Positions 11,741-23,474 of a stretch of 64,000 bases of DNA are shown piece by piece. The DNA is from Laguncularia racemosa. Its lineage: Eukaryota > Streptophyta > Magnoliopsida > Myrtales > Combretaceae. The stretch lies in assembly GCA_037954665.1 (NCBI GenBank), contig JBBMOL010000013.1, positions 7,254,001 through 7,318,000 of the forward strand, written 5' to 3'. Made by a program: the position numbers and the translations under genes. Position 1 is the stretch's first letter. Each line of letters starts with the position of its first letter. The notes under the pieces are model-generated. The model ran no database searches, was not told where the DNA came from, and saw only the letters and a list, made by a program, of their open reading frames with translations.

Positions 11741-13900
11741 GGGAGAGGCTTTGAAAATTGTAGCATGCTTGTTTAATAGAGTACCAACTAAGGTAACTAA
11801 TAAAGTCCCTTATGAGCTTTAAACAGGTAAAAGGCCTAGTTTAAAGCAGTTACATATTTGGTGATGTCCAGCTAAATTTAGACCTTATAAGCCAAATGAA
11901 CATAAACTAGATTCTAGAACTGTTAATTGCTATTTTATTGAGTACTTTGAAAGATCAAGGGGTTACAAATTTTGTGATCCTGTTGTTGAAGGAATTTTTT
12001 AGACAATTAATGCTAGGTTCTTTGAGGATGTTGAGTTTGCAATGAAAGATAGAGTTAAAGATTTTGTCTTTGAAGAAGGAAAAGTTGATATTCCTCAAAT
12101 TGCTATTGATAGCACGTAGGATCAAATTATAGTTTCTGATATATTTAAGAAGCAAATCTAGAACAAAAAAAATGTAAATGAATCTCCCATTTTAGAACAA
12201 CGAACTCTACAACCTTAAGAACCAATGCCCTTAAGGAAATTTACTAGAGAAAGAAGAAGCATAATTTTAGATGATTATATTGTGTTTCTTTAAGAACATG
12301 AGGATGGCATTAAAATGATGGAAGATGATCCAATCAACTTTCGACAAGCCGTAAAAAGTTCTAATTCTCAGAAGTGGATAGATTCCATGGATGAGGAGAT
12401 GAAGTCCATGAGGGATAATGATGTATGAGACCTTGTTGTATTACTTAAAAATACGAAACCCATTGATTGCAAATGAACGTTTAAAACCAAAAAGGATTCA
12501 AAAGGCAATATAGAAAGGTAAAAAACACATCTTATCACTAAGGGCTTTACATAGAAAGAAGGCATCGATTATATAGAGATTTTCTCTCTAATTTCATCGA
12601 AAAACTCTTTAAGGATAATAATAGCACTAGTAGCTCACTTTGATCTTGGCGTACATTAAATGGATGTAAGATAGTGTATCTCAATGTTGACATTGGTGAG
12701 ATAATCTACATGGTGCAACTAGAAAACTTTTTTTTAAGAGATTCAAAGCAAATGATGTGCAAGTTAAAGAAATCTATCTATTGACTTAAGCAGGTGTCTC
12801 ACCAATGGTATCACAAATTTTATCAAACTATCATCTCATTCAATTTTGAGATGAATGTAGTTGATGATTGCATATACCACAAGTTCAATGAGAGCAAGTT
12901 TATGTTCTTGGTTTTATATGTGGATGACATACTACTTACCACAAATGATATGAGTTTATTACACAATACCAAGAAATTTCTATTAAGGAATTCTGAAATG
13001 AAAGATCTTAGAGAAGCTTCTTTTGTGTTAGAAATCTAAATACATCAAGATTGTTCTTGAGGTATTATTGAATTATCTTGAAAGGGCTATGTTGAGAAAG
13101 TGCTTAAATGGTTTGGCATGTAGAATTGTAAATCAAAAGATACCCTTGTTGCCAAAGGAGACAAATTTAGTAAGGATCAATACTCCAAGAATGACCTTAA
13201 AGGAAAAGAAATGGAAAATGTTGCTTATACTTCAGCCATAGGAAGTTTTATATATATTAAGGTGTATATGCATTTGAATATTGCATAGATTATTGGAATA
13301 TTAGGGAGATGTTTGAGCAATTTAGGAGTGGATCATTGAAAAGTAGCCAAACGAGTCATGAGGTATTTATAGAGAACAAAAGATTACATGCTTACATGTA
13401 GGAAATCGGATTAGTTGGAGATTATTGGTTATTTTGCTTTTGATTTTGTTGGGTGCCAAGACATTTGGAAATCCACATTGGGTTATATCTATCTACTTGT
13501 TGGAGGAGGAGTTTCATGAAAGAGTGCTATGCAAACAGTCATAGCTTCTTCTACTATGGCAACAAAGTTTATAGCATGTTGTGAGACATCCAATTATGGA
13601 CTATGGTTGAAGAATTTTGTCACTAGGCTGCATATTGTAGATAATGTGGAAAGACATTAAAGATATATTGTGATAATAAATTGGCGGCACCATATTCCAA
13701 TAATAGCAGAAGCTCAACAAGTTAAAGCACATAAACATCAAGTTCCTTATTATTAAAGAAAGAATTCATAATAAATAGGTGTCTATAGAGCACATAGGAA
13801 TAAACTCTATGGTTGTGGATCCGGTTACTAAGGGATTACTACTCAAGATTTTTCATGAGCATGCCACTTATATGGTGTTATGTATTTTCAAGATATTTAG
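11738..13900 (+). pseudogene. copia pol relic: integrase C-term, reverse transcriptase, RNase H
   Basis: In order: integrase C-terminal sequence (LNRVP-like, then PYEL, CPAKFRPY, ARFFED-like blocks, 11738-12050); the start of reverse transcriptase (KWIDSMDEEMKSM at about 12374, a TFKTKKDSKGN-like block, a QKEGIDY-like block near 12555); the reverse transcriptase catalytic YVDD at 12917-12928; and RNase H/3' blocks (SAIGSFIY, STLGYI, ASSTMATKFIA) to about 13600. The frame is broken by many stops and small shifts; the longest clean segment is 12794-13039. The order and motifs are those of TNT1-type Ty1/copia polyproteins. It cannot make an active enzyme. Confidence 0.85.
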
Positions 13901-14347
13901 TTTCAGTGGAAGTTTGTATTTATAGTGCTTGTATGTTAGACTAATTAGTTGTTATTTTGGATACAAATTATGACTAAAGTAATTGCAGTGATAAAGCTAT
14001 TTTCAATTATCTAATTTTTTTGTTAAATTATTTTTGAACTCATATAAAATTAATCTCACTAAAGTACAATGTAGGATCAATTGGAAAAAAGGCATGTTAG
14101 ATCACATTACATGTATTTCCATGCTACACATCCATACTTGATCCATGTCATTTGATTATATTAGTGTATGTGATTATTGATGGGATTAGTTGTGATACAT
14201 ATTGCGAAACCTGCTTGATCCTATATTGATAAGAATGATGACCTGGATTGTTTGAAAATGCATTTGGTTTTAATAGCAAAATTTATTGAGTACTCATAAA
14301 GATTATACATAATTATAAAGGATACACATATAACTCAAGTGAGAGAT

Positions 14348-14822
14348 TGCTAAGTTTATTTTATAAATAAACTATATGGGTATATATGTGTAATTGATAA
14401 TAATAATCGTGCAATAAGGCTATCATATTAAATAAAGTCCAAATAAAGTGATTTAATAAAGATATGGGCTTTAATGCATTAAAGAAGTATAGGTTATTAT
14501 GTATAGAGACCAAAGATTTATGATGGGTAAAATTGGAAATAACAAAAGTTAATAGGTTGTTAATTTATGAATATATATAGATGGTCATGGTCTTTAAGTC
14601 ACAAATGGTGTTTTCTTTCTCTTACAACCCATCATTAAAAAGAGCAAGAGAAAAGAAATCTTTAAGGGATATTTTGTTGACTTGAAAGGTTACATTGTCA
14701 CATCAAATAAAACAATTCACAAGTCATGAATTTTGGTATGCTTCCATTCTTTACTTTTATATTTGTGTCCTAATTTTGCACATGAATTGTTCCTAAGTAA
14801 TATATTTATAAGAATCATTACA
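14348..14822 (+). repeat. 3' LTR of the copia relic
   Basis: It starts TGCTAAG after a purine tract and probably ends near ATCATTACA at 14822. The 40 bases before that end have only a partial counterpart in the left LTR. Confidence 0.7.
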
Positions 14823-15336
14823 CGAAAGTCTCAACATACTCATGTCCCTAAAAACCCATATAAGTTAAAAGGACCTTACCAAGGTAGTAAGTTTTGAATA
14901 CACAACATTCTCTCTTTTTGAATGATGTTGTCATGATATCTTCATGCTCTTATACTTTGCTGACTTAAGCACTATAGTGGTAACATCAGAGTTCCATTTG
15001 ACGTCCTTCGTTAGCTTACATGATTTTATCTTGTATGCCGAATCCCTTAAAAATCCAAATCGCCATAAGGGAGCTAGATTGGGTACTTAGGAAGCAAGAA
15101 TCATGCGTCAACATTATCCACATATAGATTATATCATAGTTCAATGCATACATAAGAATTTTATTTTATTTTTGTTGAACATCCATATTGGAATTTAATG
15201 AAGAAAATTGAGATAAAAGGGTCTAAATTTATGTAATGATGTATGTAATATAAGAACCGCATTTTTCAAGAATATATCTAAGAACTTGATTTTTGAAAAG
15301 GAAAAAAAAAAAAGAAGAAGAAAAAAAAAGAACATT
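14823..15336. other. Unassigned AT-rich stretch
   Basis: No open frame or repeat that I recognise. A purine run lies at 15298-15330, next to the MITE. Confidence 0.5.
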
Positions 15337-15544
15337 GGGATAAAAGCAATTCCAATATTAGTATTTTTGGATTTTGGTGATTTAATATCTAAAATTTTAT
15401 TTTTTTATAATTTAGTATCAATACCTCAAAATATAATACACTTTTGTATCTCTCTTATGCACTAAATTGCAAATAAATAAATAAAACTTTAGATACTATA
15501 TCGCCCAAATCCAAAAGTGCAAATACCGAAATTACCTTTATCCC
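15337..15544. mobile_element. Mutator-type MITE with 9-10 bp target duplication
   Basis: The left end GGGATAAAAGCAATT and the reverse complement of the right end GGGATAAAGGTAATT form inverted repeats, and similarity continues inward for about 60 bases (TTTTGGATTT, TATCTAAA). The flanks AAAGAACATT and AAACAACATT differ at one base, consistent with a 9-10 bp duplication as made by Mutator-like transposases. The element is 208 bp and non-coding. Confidence 0.75.
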
Positions 15545-16155
15545 AAACAACATTTGAGAACCTTTGTCATGCCATAATTTCCATTATCTTGTGTCTTTAA
15601 TATTGTTGAAAGTTGCAAATGGACGGGACATGTTTGTTGAATTTTGCATTATAGGATTTATATATTTCACATATGCATGTGGTTTGTATTTTTAAACTGC
15701 ATACTTAAGAATCTCTATCATACTAGCACCATACCATCATCTTATATATGCCATTTTGTAATATTATTAACACGATCTATACAATGCCTTGTTTTGCATA
15801 AAAAATTGGCAAAGAAGATCATGGTTAAACCAACATAGCCAACTTTACTAAAAGATAGCTTTACCCATCAAATAAACTCGATAAAAATTAATTAGCAAAT
15901 CTTCATTTCAAAATGGTAAGTGGTTAACCTTCACCAAATAAAATAAAATAAAATAAATCCTATTCTTCATTCATTCTTGCCCAATAATGGTCATGCGTCA
16001 ATGCCGCACTGTGAATTTCAGATAATAATCCTCTTTTTACCTTCTTATGAATAGCCAACATGAATTGAACCGATTATTAGGGCAGTTAATAAGGAAGTAG
16101 GAAATATAAGGCAGCAACAAAAAAAAAAAAGAAAAGGGATTTCGGATGCTGCAAA

Positions 16156-16381
16156 ATGCTACCGGCAATAATCATGCTGGTCATGCTGATTTCGGCATCC
16201 ACCACTGAGGCCTCCTAGTGCAAGGCTAGGTGCGGGTTTAAATGTTTAGCTTCTTCAAAGACTACCGTGGATTGCCTTAGGCATTGTACACGTCGGTGCC
16301 ATATGAGTCATACGGCACTTACCAATCATCTTGATATTTGTCATAGCAATTGCCTCCGGTCTGAATGCTTTGTGTTATCAG
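16156..16381 (+). pseudogene. Thionin-like cysteine-rich peptide exon with in-frame stop
   Basis: From ATG 16156 a frame encodes a 20-residue hydrophobic signal-peptide-like start. An amber TAG (16216-16218) follows, and the same frame then stays open to 16420. After the stop the cysteines fall at codons 22, 26, 30, 40, 44, 48, 62, 66 and 71, giving C-x3-C-x3-C-x9-C-x3-C-x3-C-x13-C-x3-C-x4-C. I recall this spacing for plant thionin-like proteins (small secreted, presumed defence peptides). A good splice donor, CAG|GTACTA, lies at 16381/16382. No second coding exon is evident before or after the solo LTR at 16596. With the stop exactly between leader and mature peptide, the locus is most simply a pseudogene; alternatives are read-through, an unseen splice form or a sequencing error. 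Family call from cysteine spacing only. Confidence 0.6.
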
Positions 16382-16595
16382 GTACTACTTCAAATTGTGA
16401 TATCTTCTTATTTGCTTATTGAGATCCATTTTAAACTTGAAATTTTCGAAAAAGTGTAAGCATATTTGTTTATGTGATGATCATTAATTAATTGATCACA
16501 AAAAAAGAAAAAGAAGTTTATTCTTGAATATGAGAAGGCAAAATAGATCCAATCACATTATTGTTTTCCAATTAAAGATTGTTTCATGGGGTTAT

Positions 16596-17959
16596 TGATA
16601 AGTGCTCAATTAGATATATATAAATTAAGTGAGATTTAACATATTTTTCCTTAATTTTGATATGTTTTTAAAGAATTAAATTTTAATTGAGTAATATTTT
16701 GATTTTAGGGCTTTGATGAATAGTGGAATTAAAAAGGAAGAAAAAAAATCAAATTTTACTCAATTCATAACTAAATTGAAGAAATTACGAAATTTTGAAG
16801 TTAGATACGGTTCAAATATAACCATGTCTAGAACTTGTTGAACTTGAAGTTTTGCAGATTTAGACACGACCTTCAGATATGACCATATTTATTGATGATG
16901 TCTAAATTTGAGCTAACAGATTGAGACACGACTTATAGATACAATTGTGTCTAGGCCATGTCTGCTTGAACGTTATGCTTTACATAATTTTGATTGACAA
17001 ATTGGACACAACCCAAAGTACGACCGTGTTGGACAACATTTTGACCTAAAATAGAAAGTTTTTTACACTCATTATATAAATAGAAGAGGATTTTACATCA
17101 AAAAGAAGATAGACATTATTTCTAAGTTGTTCTAGGGCTTTAGAGAGAGATAAGACAGCTACTTTTCTATATTTCAAGAAATTAGAGTTTTCTTTGTTCA
17201 ATTTGATTTCCTTGATGATGCATGTTTATACATCATTGAAGAATTTAGTTTCAAATATGATTAGTGCTTAATTTTTCTTAATATCTAGACTTGTAGAACC
17301 TAGGTTTATTATGTGACAGTGATTTCTATTTTATTATTCAATATATGTGTTCTTGATGTTTTGATTAGATCAACATTTTAAAGGTATTTTTCTATCTATT
17401 TAATATTGTACATTAAGATTAAGAAATTTGATGTATAATTAGATCTTACATGTTTGAAGAGAATTGATGTAATCTTAGAGATAAATTACATAATTCTTTT
17501 AGATTTAATTAAATTAGTTATGGGAATTTATTGTCTTTTTATTGCGATTTTTGAATTATGTTATTGTAAAGAGATTCAAATAGGTAATTTTAAGATTAGG
17601 GTTTAATAAACTTGAGAAAGTTATTAAACTAAATTAGGAATTCTTCTAGTCAATGAAATTTAAAAAGGATTTGAATTTTTTTGTTAATGTCGCATAATAA
17701 TTGTTCAAGGAAACAAAGTCTAGATACTAGTTTTATCATTTTAAAGTTAATTTTAAATTACTTTGCTTTTCTGTCTTTCAATAAAGTCTTAATTCTTTAG
17801 TTAATATTTTGTTATAGTTTTTAAATCAATCAATCTCTATAATTTATCGATTAAATAATAGAGTGTAAGTTAGTATTAGTACTCATAATCTCTATAGGAC
17901 AATATTTATATTTTATATACTATATTATAAAATTTGATAAGTATACTTACCTCACATCA
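16596..17959 (+). mobile_element. Solo LTR, 1.36 kb
   Basis: It starts TGATAAGTGCTC and ends CTCACATCA, so it has TG...CA termini. The flanks GTTAT (16591-16595) and ATTAT (17960-17964) are a 5-bp target duplication with one change. Inside is a TATATAAAT promoter motif at 17073 followed by a pyrimidine/purine-rich leader, as in gypsy LTRs. No internal retroelement sequence or second LTR is nearby, so it is a recombined solo copy. It begins about 215 bases past the thionin-like exon and would lie in its intron if a second exon existed. Confidence 0.7.
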
Positions 17960-18589
17960 ATTATGATTTCATTAGATTAAGTTTGATAGGTACATTGATG
18001 AATATTTTACTTGTATCCATAAAAAGCAAAGCTGTATAACTACGGGGAAAGTATAAAATTTAGTTGTCAACCTTTATTTCAGCTTTTTATTTTGATTTTT
18101 TGACCTCTATTTATTTATATATGAGTGTTAAATGTGTAGCTACTTTTATATTTGATTCCATAACTTTTATTTTTTATTTTTTCTTTTATGCTAAGCTATA
18201 ACCTTTAAGAAAATGTGCAACTTCTCACAATATGAACAGCCTGGAAATGACTTAGAGGTTATATGCTTACTTATTTTGGATTTTATTTTTTTTCTCCCTA
18301 GATGCACTCAAGCAGGCTTTCAAAAAAGCATCCAAAATTTTCTGGTGGAATCATTGATACTCAATGCCATATCCAACTCCACTTAGTACTAGCATTTCAA
18401 ATAATCATTGAAATTATTTGCATTTTTTTTTAACATTACAAGTGTTGGGCCATTATATCCCTATCATTGTTTTGGGCCGTCGTTGGAACCATACCCTCAA
18501 AATAGAGCAGAGCAGATCCCATTTCTGTTTCTAACATTGCGTGAGCCGATGGGTCTCCCATATCATTAGTTTAATATATATATAAGGTT
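17960..18589. other. Unassigned stretch after the solo LTR
   Basis: AT-rich, no supported coding sequence. A possible acceptor CCCTAG ends at 18300, but the sequence after it stops after 17 codons with no cysteines, so it does not look like the missing thionin-like exon. Confidence 0.5.
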
Positions 18590-18870
18590 AAATTATGCAC
18601 ATAAATAAATAAATAAATAAAATGATGAAAACATCTTGAATCCAACAAATGTTACATTTTACTTTTTTTGTTAAAGTTGTGAGATAGAATTAAAATAACA
18701 TATTTAAATGGCGATTGGGCTATTAAAATAAACCTTGCAAATAAATAAATAAGTAAATAAAATGATAAAAACATTTTGAATCCAAAGAATGTTACATTTA
18801 ACTTTTGCTAAAGGTGTGGGATAGAATTAAAATAAAATATTTAAATAGCGATTAGGCTAATAAAATAGAC
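18590..18870. repeat. 140-bp tandem duplication containing AAAT microsatellites
   Basis: Two copies 140 bases apart, anchored by ACATCTTGAATCC (18631) and ACATTTTGAATCC (18771). Each begins with AAAT repeats and ends with a TAAATRGCGATTRGGCTA block. Confidence 0.85.
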
Positions 18871-19124
18871 CCTACAATTTTATAGGGATACAATGTTTCA
18901 ATTTTTGGATTCGAGATATTTCTATTACTACAATATATTCTAAATGTGTTAAGGATCATAATTTATAAGATAAGTTATAAATATATTGCTAAATTCACGT
19001 ATAATTTTATTTCTATATAACTTATGAAAATATGTATATACACTTTAAATCATCGCTAGAACCACAAATTGTTCTTATTTATGTTAGTTTAATAATGGTT
19101 TTGGAATTATAACAATTATCTAAG

Positions 19125-19835
19125 TAGGGATGAGCAGATAACCTTACTATATACAATGTTCACCTATACTTTGCTTGATTGAATAGGCTTTAAGTGAGTA
19201 TTAAGAGTTCATGGTAGGTTTTGATTATAAATTTTTCGAAACTTACTCTCACGAGATAAGGTATAGATACGGGGTCTTGCTACCCTATATCCACCTGAGA
19301 ACCTATACTCCAAGATATACAGAGTATAGGTTCTCGTAGTATTATATACTTACTTTATAAAATATTATTAAATAATATTGATAAATAATTAGTAAATAAC
19401 AATATTATAATTTTTTAATAATAAATATTTCAATAAAAAGAAAAAGAGAGAGTCTAAATTCATAAGTTAATAATTTTAAATACTTAAACCTAAGGCCACC
19501 CCTTTTCTTTTCCTTATTCTTACTTATTTTCTTTTCTAACTTTAGTTTTTTTTTTATTCTTTTTTATTGGCTAATTAGTAAGATCATAAAACTTAAAATA
19601 ATTAAAGTTGAATTTTTTTTTTTAATTTCATATATTTTGTTATAAGTTTCATAAATTTTGTATATTAAGATAAAATTTATAAATTCTATAAGATATTATA
19701 GGTTTTACAAGATATATAGTAGTTTTATGATGCTACAAGGTAGGTTCCAGTTTTAAAAATTAGGAACTTTTACCTTATAGGATAGGATATAGATAGAGTT
19801 CCATATCTTGCCCATTTTGTATCTACTCATCCCTA
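19125..19835. mobile_element. hAT-type non-autonomous element (711 bp)
   Basis: The ends TAGGGATGAGCAGATA and, on the other strand, TAGGGATGAGTAGATA are inverted repeats with one difference, a typical plant hAT terminus. There is no coding frame. An internal perfect 14-bp inverted repeat, GAGAACCTATACTC at 19297-19310 and 19322-19335, forms a hairpin with an 11-nt loop. The flanking 8 bp are only partly similar, so the target duplication is decayed or absent. Confidence 0.8.
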
Positions 19836-21114
19836 GATGTAAAGGTTATTTGCTTATGTTTAAAAGTTATAAAGAGGTAAAATTACATTTTAATGCTTTT
19901 ATGGATCCATCCTCACCCATCTAACAATTTAAGAGGAGGTTGCATTATATAATATTATTAACATAAACAAATATCTTAATTCAAAAGTAGGATTCTATAG
20001 GACCAATTTTTCCATTCTCAGGCCTGAATTTCAGTTATTTTTTATTGCTTTAGGAAAACATGCAATGGTTGAGGGGGAATTTTTTTTTTTTTTTATACTT
20101 ACTTATGAACTATTTAAGTTTGACTTAATATTTATTTAAATTTAATTTAATAACAATAGAAAAGAGCTCAAATTCGAGCTATTCAAAAAGTTTCTTGTTG
20201 ATCTTAGGTTTCATCATATCTAACTTAACTAATTTATAAATTTAGTGAAACTTGAATTAGGTTTAACTATTTCTAAGGTGTAACATTTTGTTGAATACGA
20301 TGTAACCTATTTGATATTGCCTAGATTTTCCTAAGCATTTAACTTATTTGGCTAAACCCTGCATGCTTAACTGAAGTAATCGATTATTATGGATTGACGG
20401 AGGTTTCGGACCTAATTTAAAGATTTTACTATAATTCTTTAACGTAGGATAATTCATGCATTGTCTTTGGAAGAAACAATGTTGATATATGTGGAAGTAA
20501 CTTTGGTTTCAGTCACTGATGTAATTATTAGATATATACAACAAGTAATAAGTAATTTAGGTAAAGTGATTACGTAAATTCTAAATCTTGAAATAAAAGT
20601 GTCTAGAGTTGATAAACTATGTACATAAAGTTATATAGTATTAACAGTTATTGTTTGAAAATCTAAATTTTCAGTTCCGAGAAGTAATATGACACTAGAG
20701 ATAAATTTACAGATGTACATAATTAATTAAATTATTTAAAATAATATGAAAAAAGACCCAAAATTTTGATTTTAGTCTTTGTTTGCTGTAGGAAGTTAAC
20801 TAGATACATATATAAATGTAATGATGATGTTTAATGATAAAAATCTAAAGAATCTAACTAATTGAGATGGAAATACAACCTAACAACGAGGAGACAACAT
20901 TACTTGAAAATTCATATGTTTTTAGTCGAAATGTGAGGCTCTCTTAAAATGTGTGAAATCACAAAAGGATGTAAATAGTATGCCTTAATGCACCTAATTA
21001 TCTTTTATTAGTCTCGCTTGAACAAAATGATAGGAAAGGAGATTACCTCAAGGTTGGGAATTTATCCTACTTCGTGCATTAGCTAGATTTAATGAAGGGT
21101 GATTTGTAGAAGAT
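19836..21114. other. Unassigned stretch before the nested copia element
   Basis: AT-rich; no coding region or repeat with definable ends. Confidence 0.5.
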
Positions 21115-21325
21115 ATATGAGATAATTATTACTATTTTGTACACGTGTTTCTTTGATCAGTTGTACACGAGTTAGCATTTTGCACATGTGCTAGGTAGTT
21201 AAACAAAAGGCCACGTGTATATACAACAATTTGTACTCAGACCAGAATTTCTACTCTGTTTCTTCTTGAACTACTTGTGTAGTAGCTTTGCTCGCCTATT
21301 TTCATGGAAGCTACTATACTTCACA
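21115..21325 (+). repeat. 5' LTR of the split copia element
   Basis: 211 bases, TG...CA, followed directly by a decayed primer-binding site. Confidence 0.88.
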
Positions 21326-21489
21326 TGTTATCATAGCTCCATGGCAAGGTCTAACCATTGTACTTGTAATTTCTTGCACTTCTATTGATCGTTGAAGATG
21401 AATAATCAAATAGATCAATGTGCTGTAAAATCATCAAGTCGAGCAAGTTAACACCGATCCTTTATTCTTGTCTCCGTTCGATAGTCCTA

Positions 21490-22480
21490 GCATGGTTATT
21501 GGCAATATCATTTTTAATGGAAATAATTTTTTAGTGCAGAGTAGATCAGTAACGATATAATTAGGTATTAAATTGAAATTAGGTTTTATAGATGGAAGCA
21601 TTCCAAAACCCAATCAAAATTCTCCAAACTTGATTAGATAGGTGAGGTGTGATTATATGGTTCGTTCTTGGATCTAAAACTTGACGATGAGCAATTAATT
21701 TTTCAATTATAATATGACCTTAGTAATATCAAACAATCGAATCAATTTGTGGGAGTTTATTACAATAAATTGAAGAGGTGTTGGGATGAATTACAAATGC
21801 TACATTGTTATCCTTCTTGTGAATGTGGAAGAATGGAGCATTGTATTTGTTGATTGAAGGAAAGAATCATGGAATATGAATCATAAGGATGATTGATACA
21901 ATTTTTGACAGGGTTGAATGAAGGTTATAAATCACTATGGAATAAAAATTTGTCAATGGACCCTCTTCCAATAGTTAATAAAGCTTACTATTTTTTCAAC
22001 AAGTAGGAAAACATAAGCATTTCACCATACTTGGTTCTTCTGTTGTAGATGTAGCAGCTTTTGTTTCCAAGAGAATTGATTTCAATAAAGAAATTATTGA
22101 TAGGAAAAGAGGAAAACTAGTAAATACTAACAAACCAACTTGCAAATATTGTAAAGGGGAAGGCCAAACAATTGAGAATTGTTTTCAATTAATAGGTTAT
22201 CTAGAATGCTATAAAGAAATGAAGGTTAGAAAAGAGAAGAATAAGATGTTTGCACATGTTTCAATTGAAAAATCTATTGTGAATGCTTTACCTTGTAGAC
22301 CTACACCTCTTGACTATGTTCCTTTTGATAATATGTGTAATAGAGTAGGTCCTTTAAATAATGAGGGAATGAACACTCAATTGGTTCAAAGTTTATGTCA
22401 TGAGAAGGTACAAATGATGAAAGATCAACAAATTTGTCATGTGATAGAAGGGAGTATAAATGTTAATTTTGCAAGTTAGT
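21490..22480 (+). pseudogene. copia gag relic with zinc knuckle
   Basis: Translation with breaks shows the plant copia gag domain: NGNNF start, KLGFIDGSIPKP, MVRSWI, YYNKLKRCWDEL-like, FLTGLNEGYKSL-like. It then shows a CCHC-type knuckle starting CKYCKGEGQTIENC, in which the histidine position reads I or E and so is degenerate. The last part, 22219-22479, is an intact 86-codon frame. Several stops and a frameshift upstream prevent expression. Confidence 0.8.
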
Positions 22481-22499
22481 CACATTCATTCTATTGTTT

Positions 22500-22680
22500 T
22501 AATACTAAGAATAAGGACATTGGCTCGTAGATTGTTGATACAGGTGCTACTAATTATATGATACCCTTTCTTTCTATTTTGTTCAATACTCATTTCTTAC
22601 CTTAACTCATCAATTACCTTACTTGATGGAAAAAATATCATTGTTCAAATGTTAGGTTTTGTTATCATCAATACTTCATT
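22500..22680 (+). pseudogene. copia protease relic (5' part)
   Basis: IVDTGATNYM is the aspartic protease active-site block (D-T-G-A). The sequence breaks off at the hAT insertion at 22681 and resumes after 40584, where a weakly conserved FEYNLLS-like block continues the same region. Confidence 0.75.
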
Positions 22681-23035
22681 TATGGCTGGCAATTTAAGAC
22701 CCAACTTGTAAACCCAGACACAAAATAACATGACTATAAACAAGTTCAGGTTAGTAAAAATCGAAATAAATAATAAATGGGTCAGACCTAGAAATGGCAT
22801 GCTAAAATATGTATCTGGGTTCGAGTTTGGCACGTAAACCCATTTATAAATTGTGTATTAAATAAATCCCATTTATTTTTAGTAATATTTTAAATACTAA
22901 ACTTATATTGTTTTCCCTAATGATTCTTACTTTTGTCATTTTGGAAAACACCAAAAATTGTTTAGCCTTTCCATTCTATAAAATGTGTAATTCCTTAACC
23001 TCCTATTTTCCTCTCCTTCTTTAATCCTTTAGTGT

Positions 23036-23052
23036 ATATATATATATATATA
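23036..23052. repeat. TA microsatellite in the hAT element
   Basis: Part of a TA-rich zone (about 23036-23175 and 23450-23474) that flanks the next insertion. Confidence 0.85.
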
Positions 23053-23474
23053 TTTATTTATTTATATTTTTATATATATAATTCACATGTTATATATAAT
23101 GCTATATATATGTGGTGTCATATACATAACAAGTAAAAAAATTACGTATTTGCTATATATATAATATCATACAATCTATTATGTTAGTTGAACTTTATCC
23201 ATTTTCGTAATTAATTATCTAAACTTTACTAATTTTTACAACTAATTACCTTATTTAGAAACTACAAATGACCATGAAATATTTGTAAATAGTAAATTAA
23301 TATTTTTAAACTTTAAGTAGTTAATTGTAAAAATAGATAAAATTTAAGTAACAAATATGACATTATCCTTATATATAAAACATAATGTTATATAATCCAT
23401 TATGCTATACAAATGTTATGCATTAAAAAAAAAGAGTAGATTATGTACTCATATATATATATATATATATATAT

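Larger units (their letters stand above)
11392..14822 (+). mobile_element. Degenerate Ty1/copia retrotransposon, 5'-deleted
   Basis: Two diverged direct repeats flank a decayed copia pol region. Left LTR is about 11392-11740 (start TATTAGGTTTATTTTATAAA) and right LTR about 14348-14822 (start TGCTAAGTTTATTTTATAAA). The right LTR is preceded by AAGTGAGAGAT, a purine tract of the kind found before copia 3' LTRs. The left LTR lacks about 125 bases present in the right copy at 14378-14502. Directly after the left LTR the sequence is already the C-terminal half of integrase, so gag, protease and the integrase core are gone. LTR divergence, indels and many stops show an old insertion. No target duplication is clear. 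Confidence 0.8.

Noticed and set aside
18301..18355. Possible second exon of the thionin-like gene after a CCCTAG acceptor
   Set aside because: The frame stops after 17 codons and contains no cysteine, unlike the expected family C-terminus.
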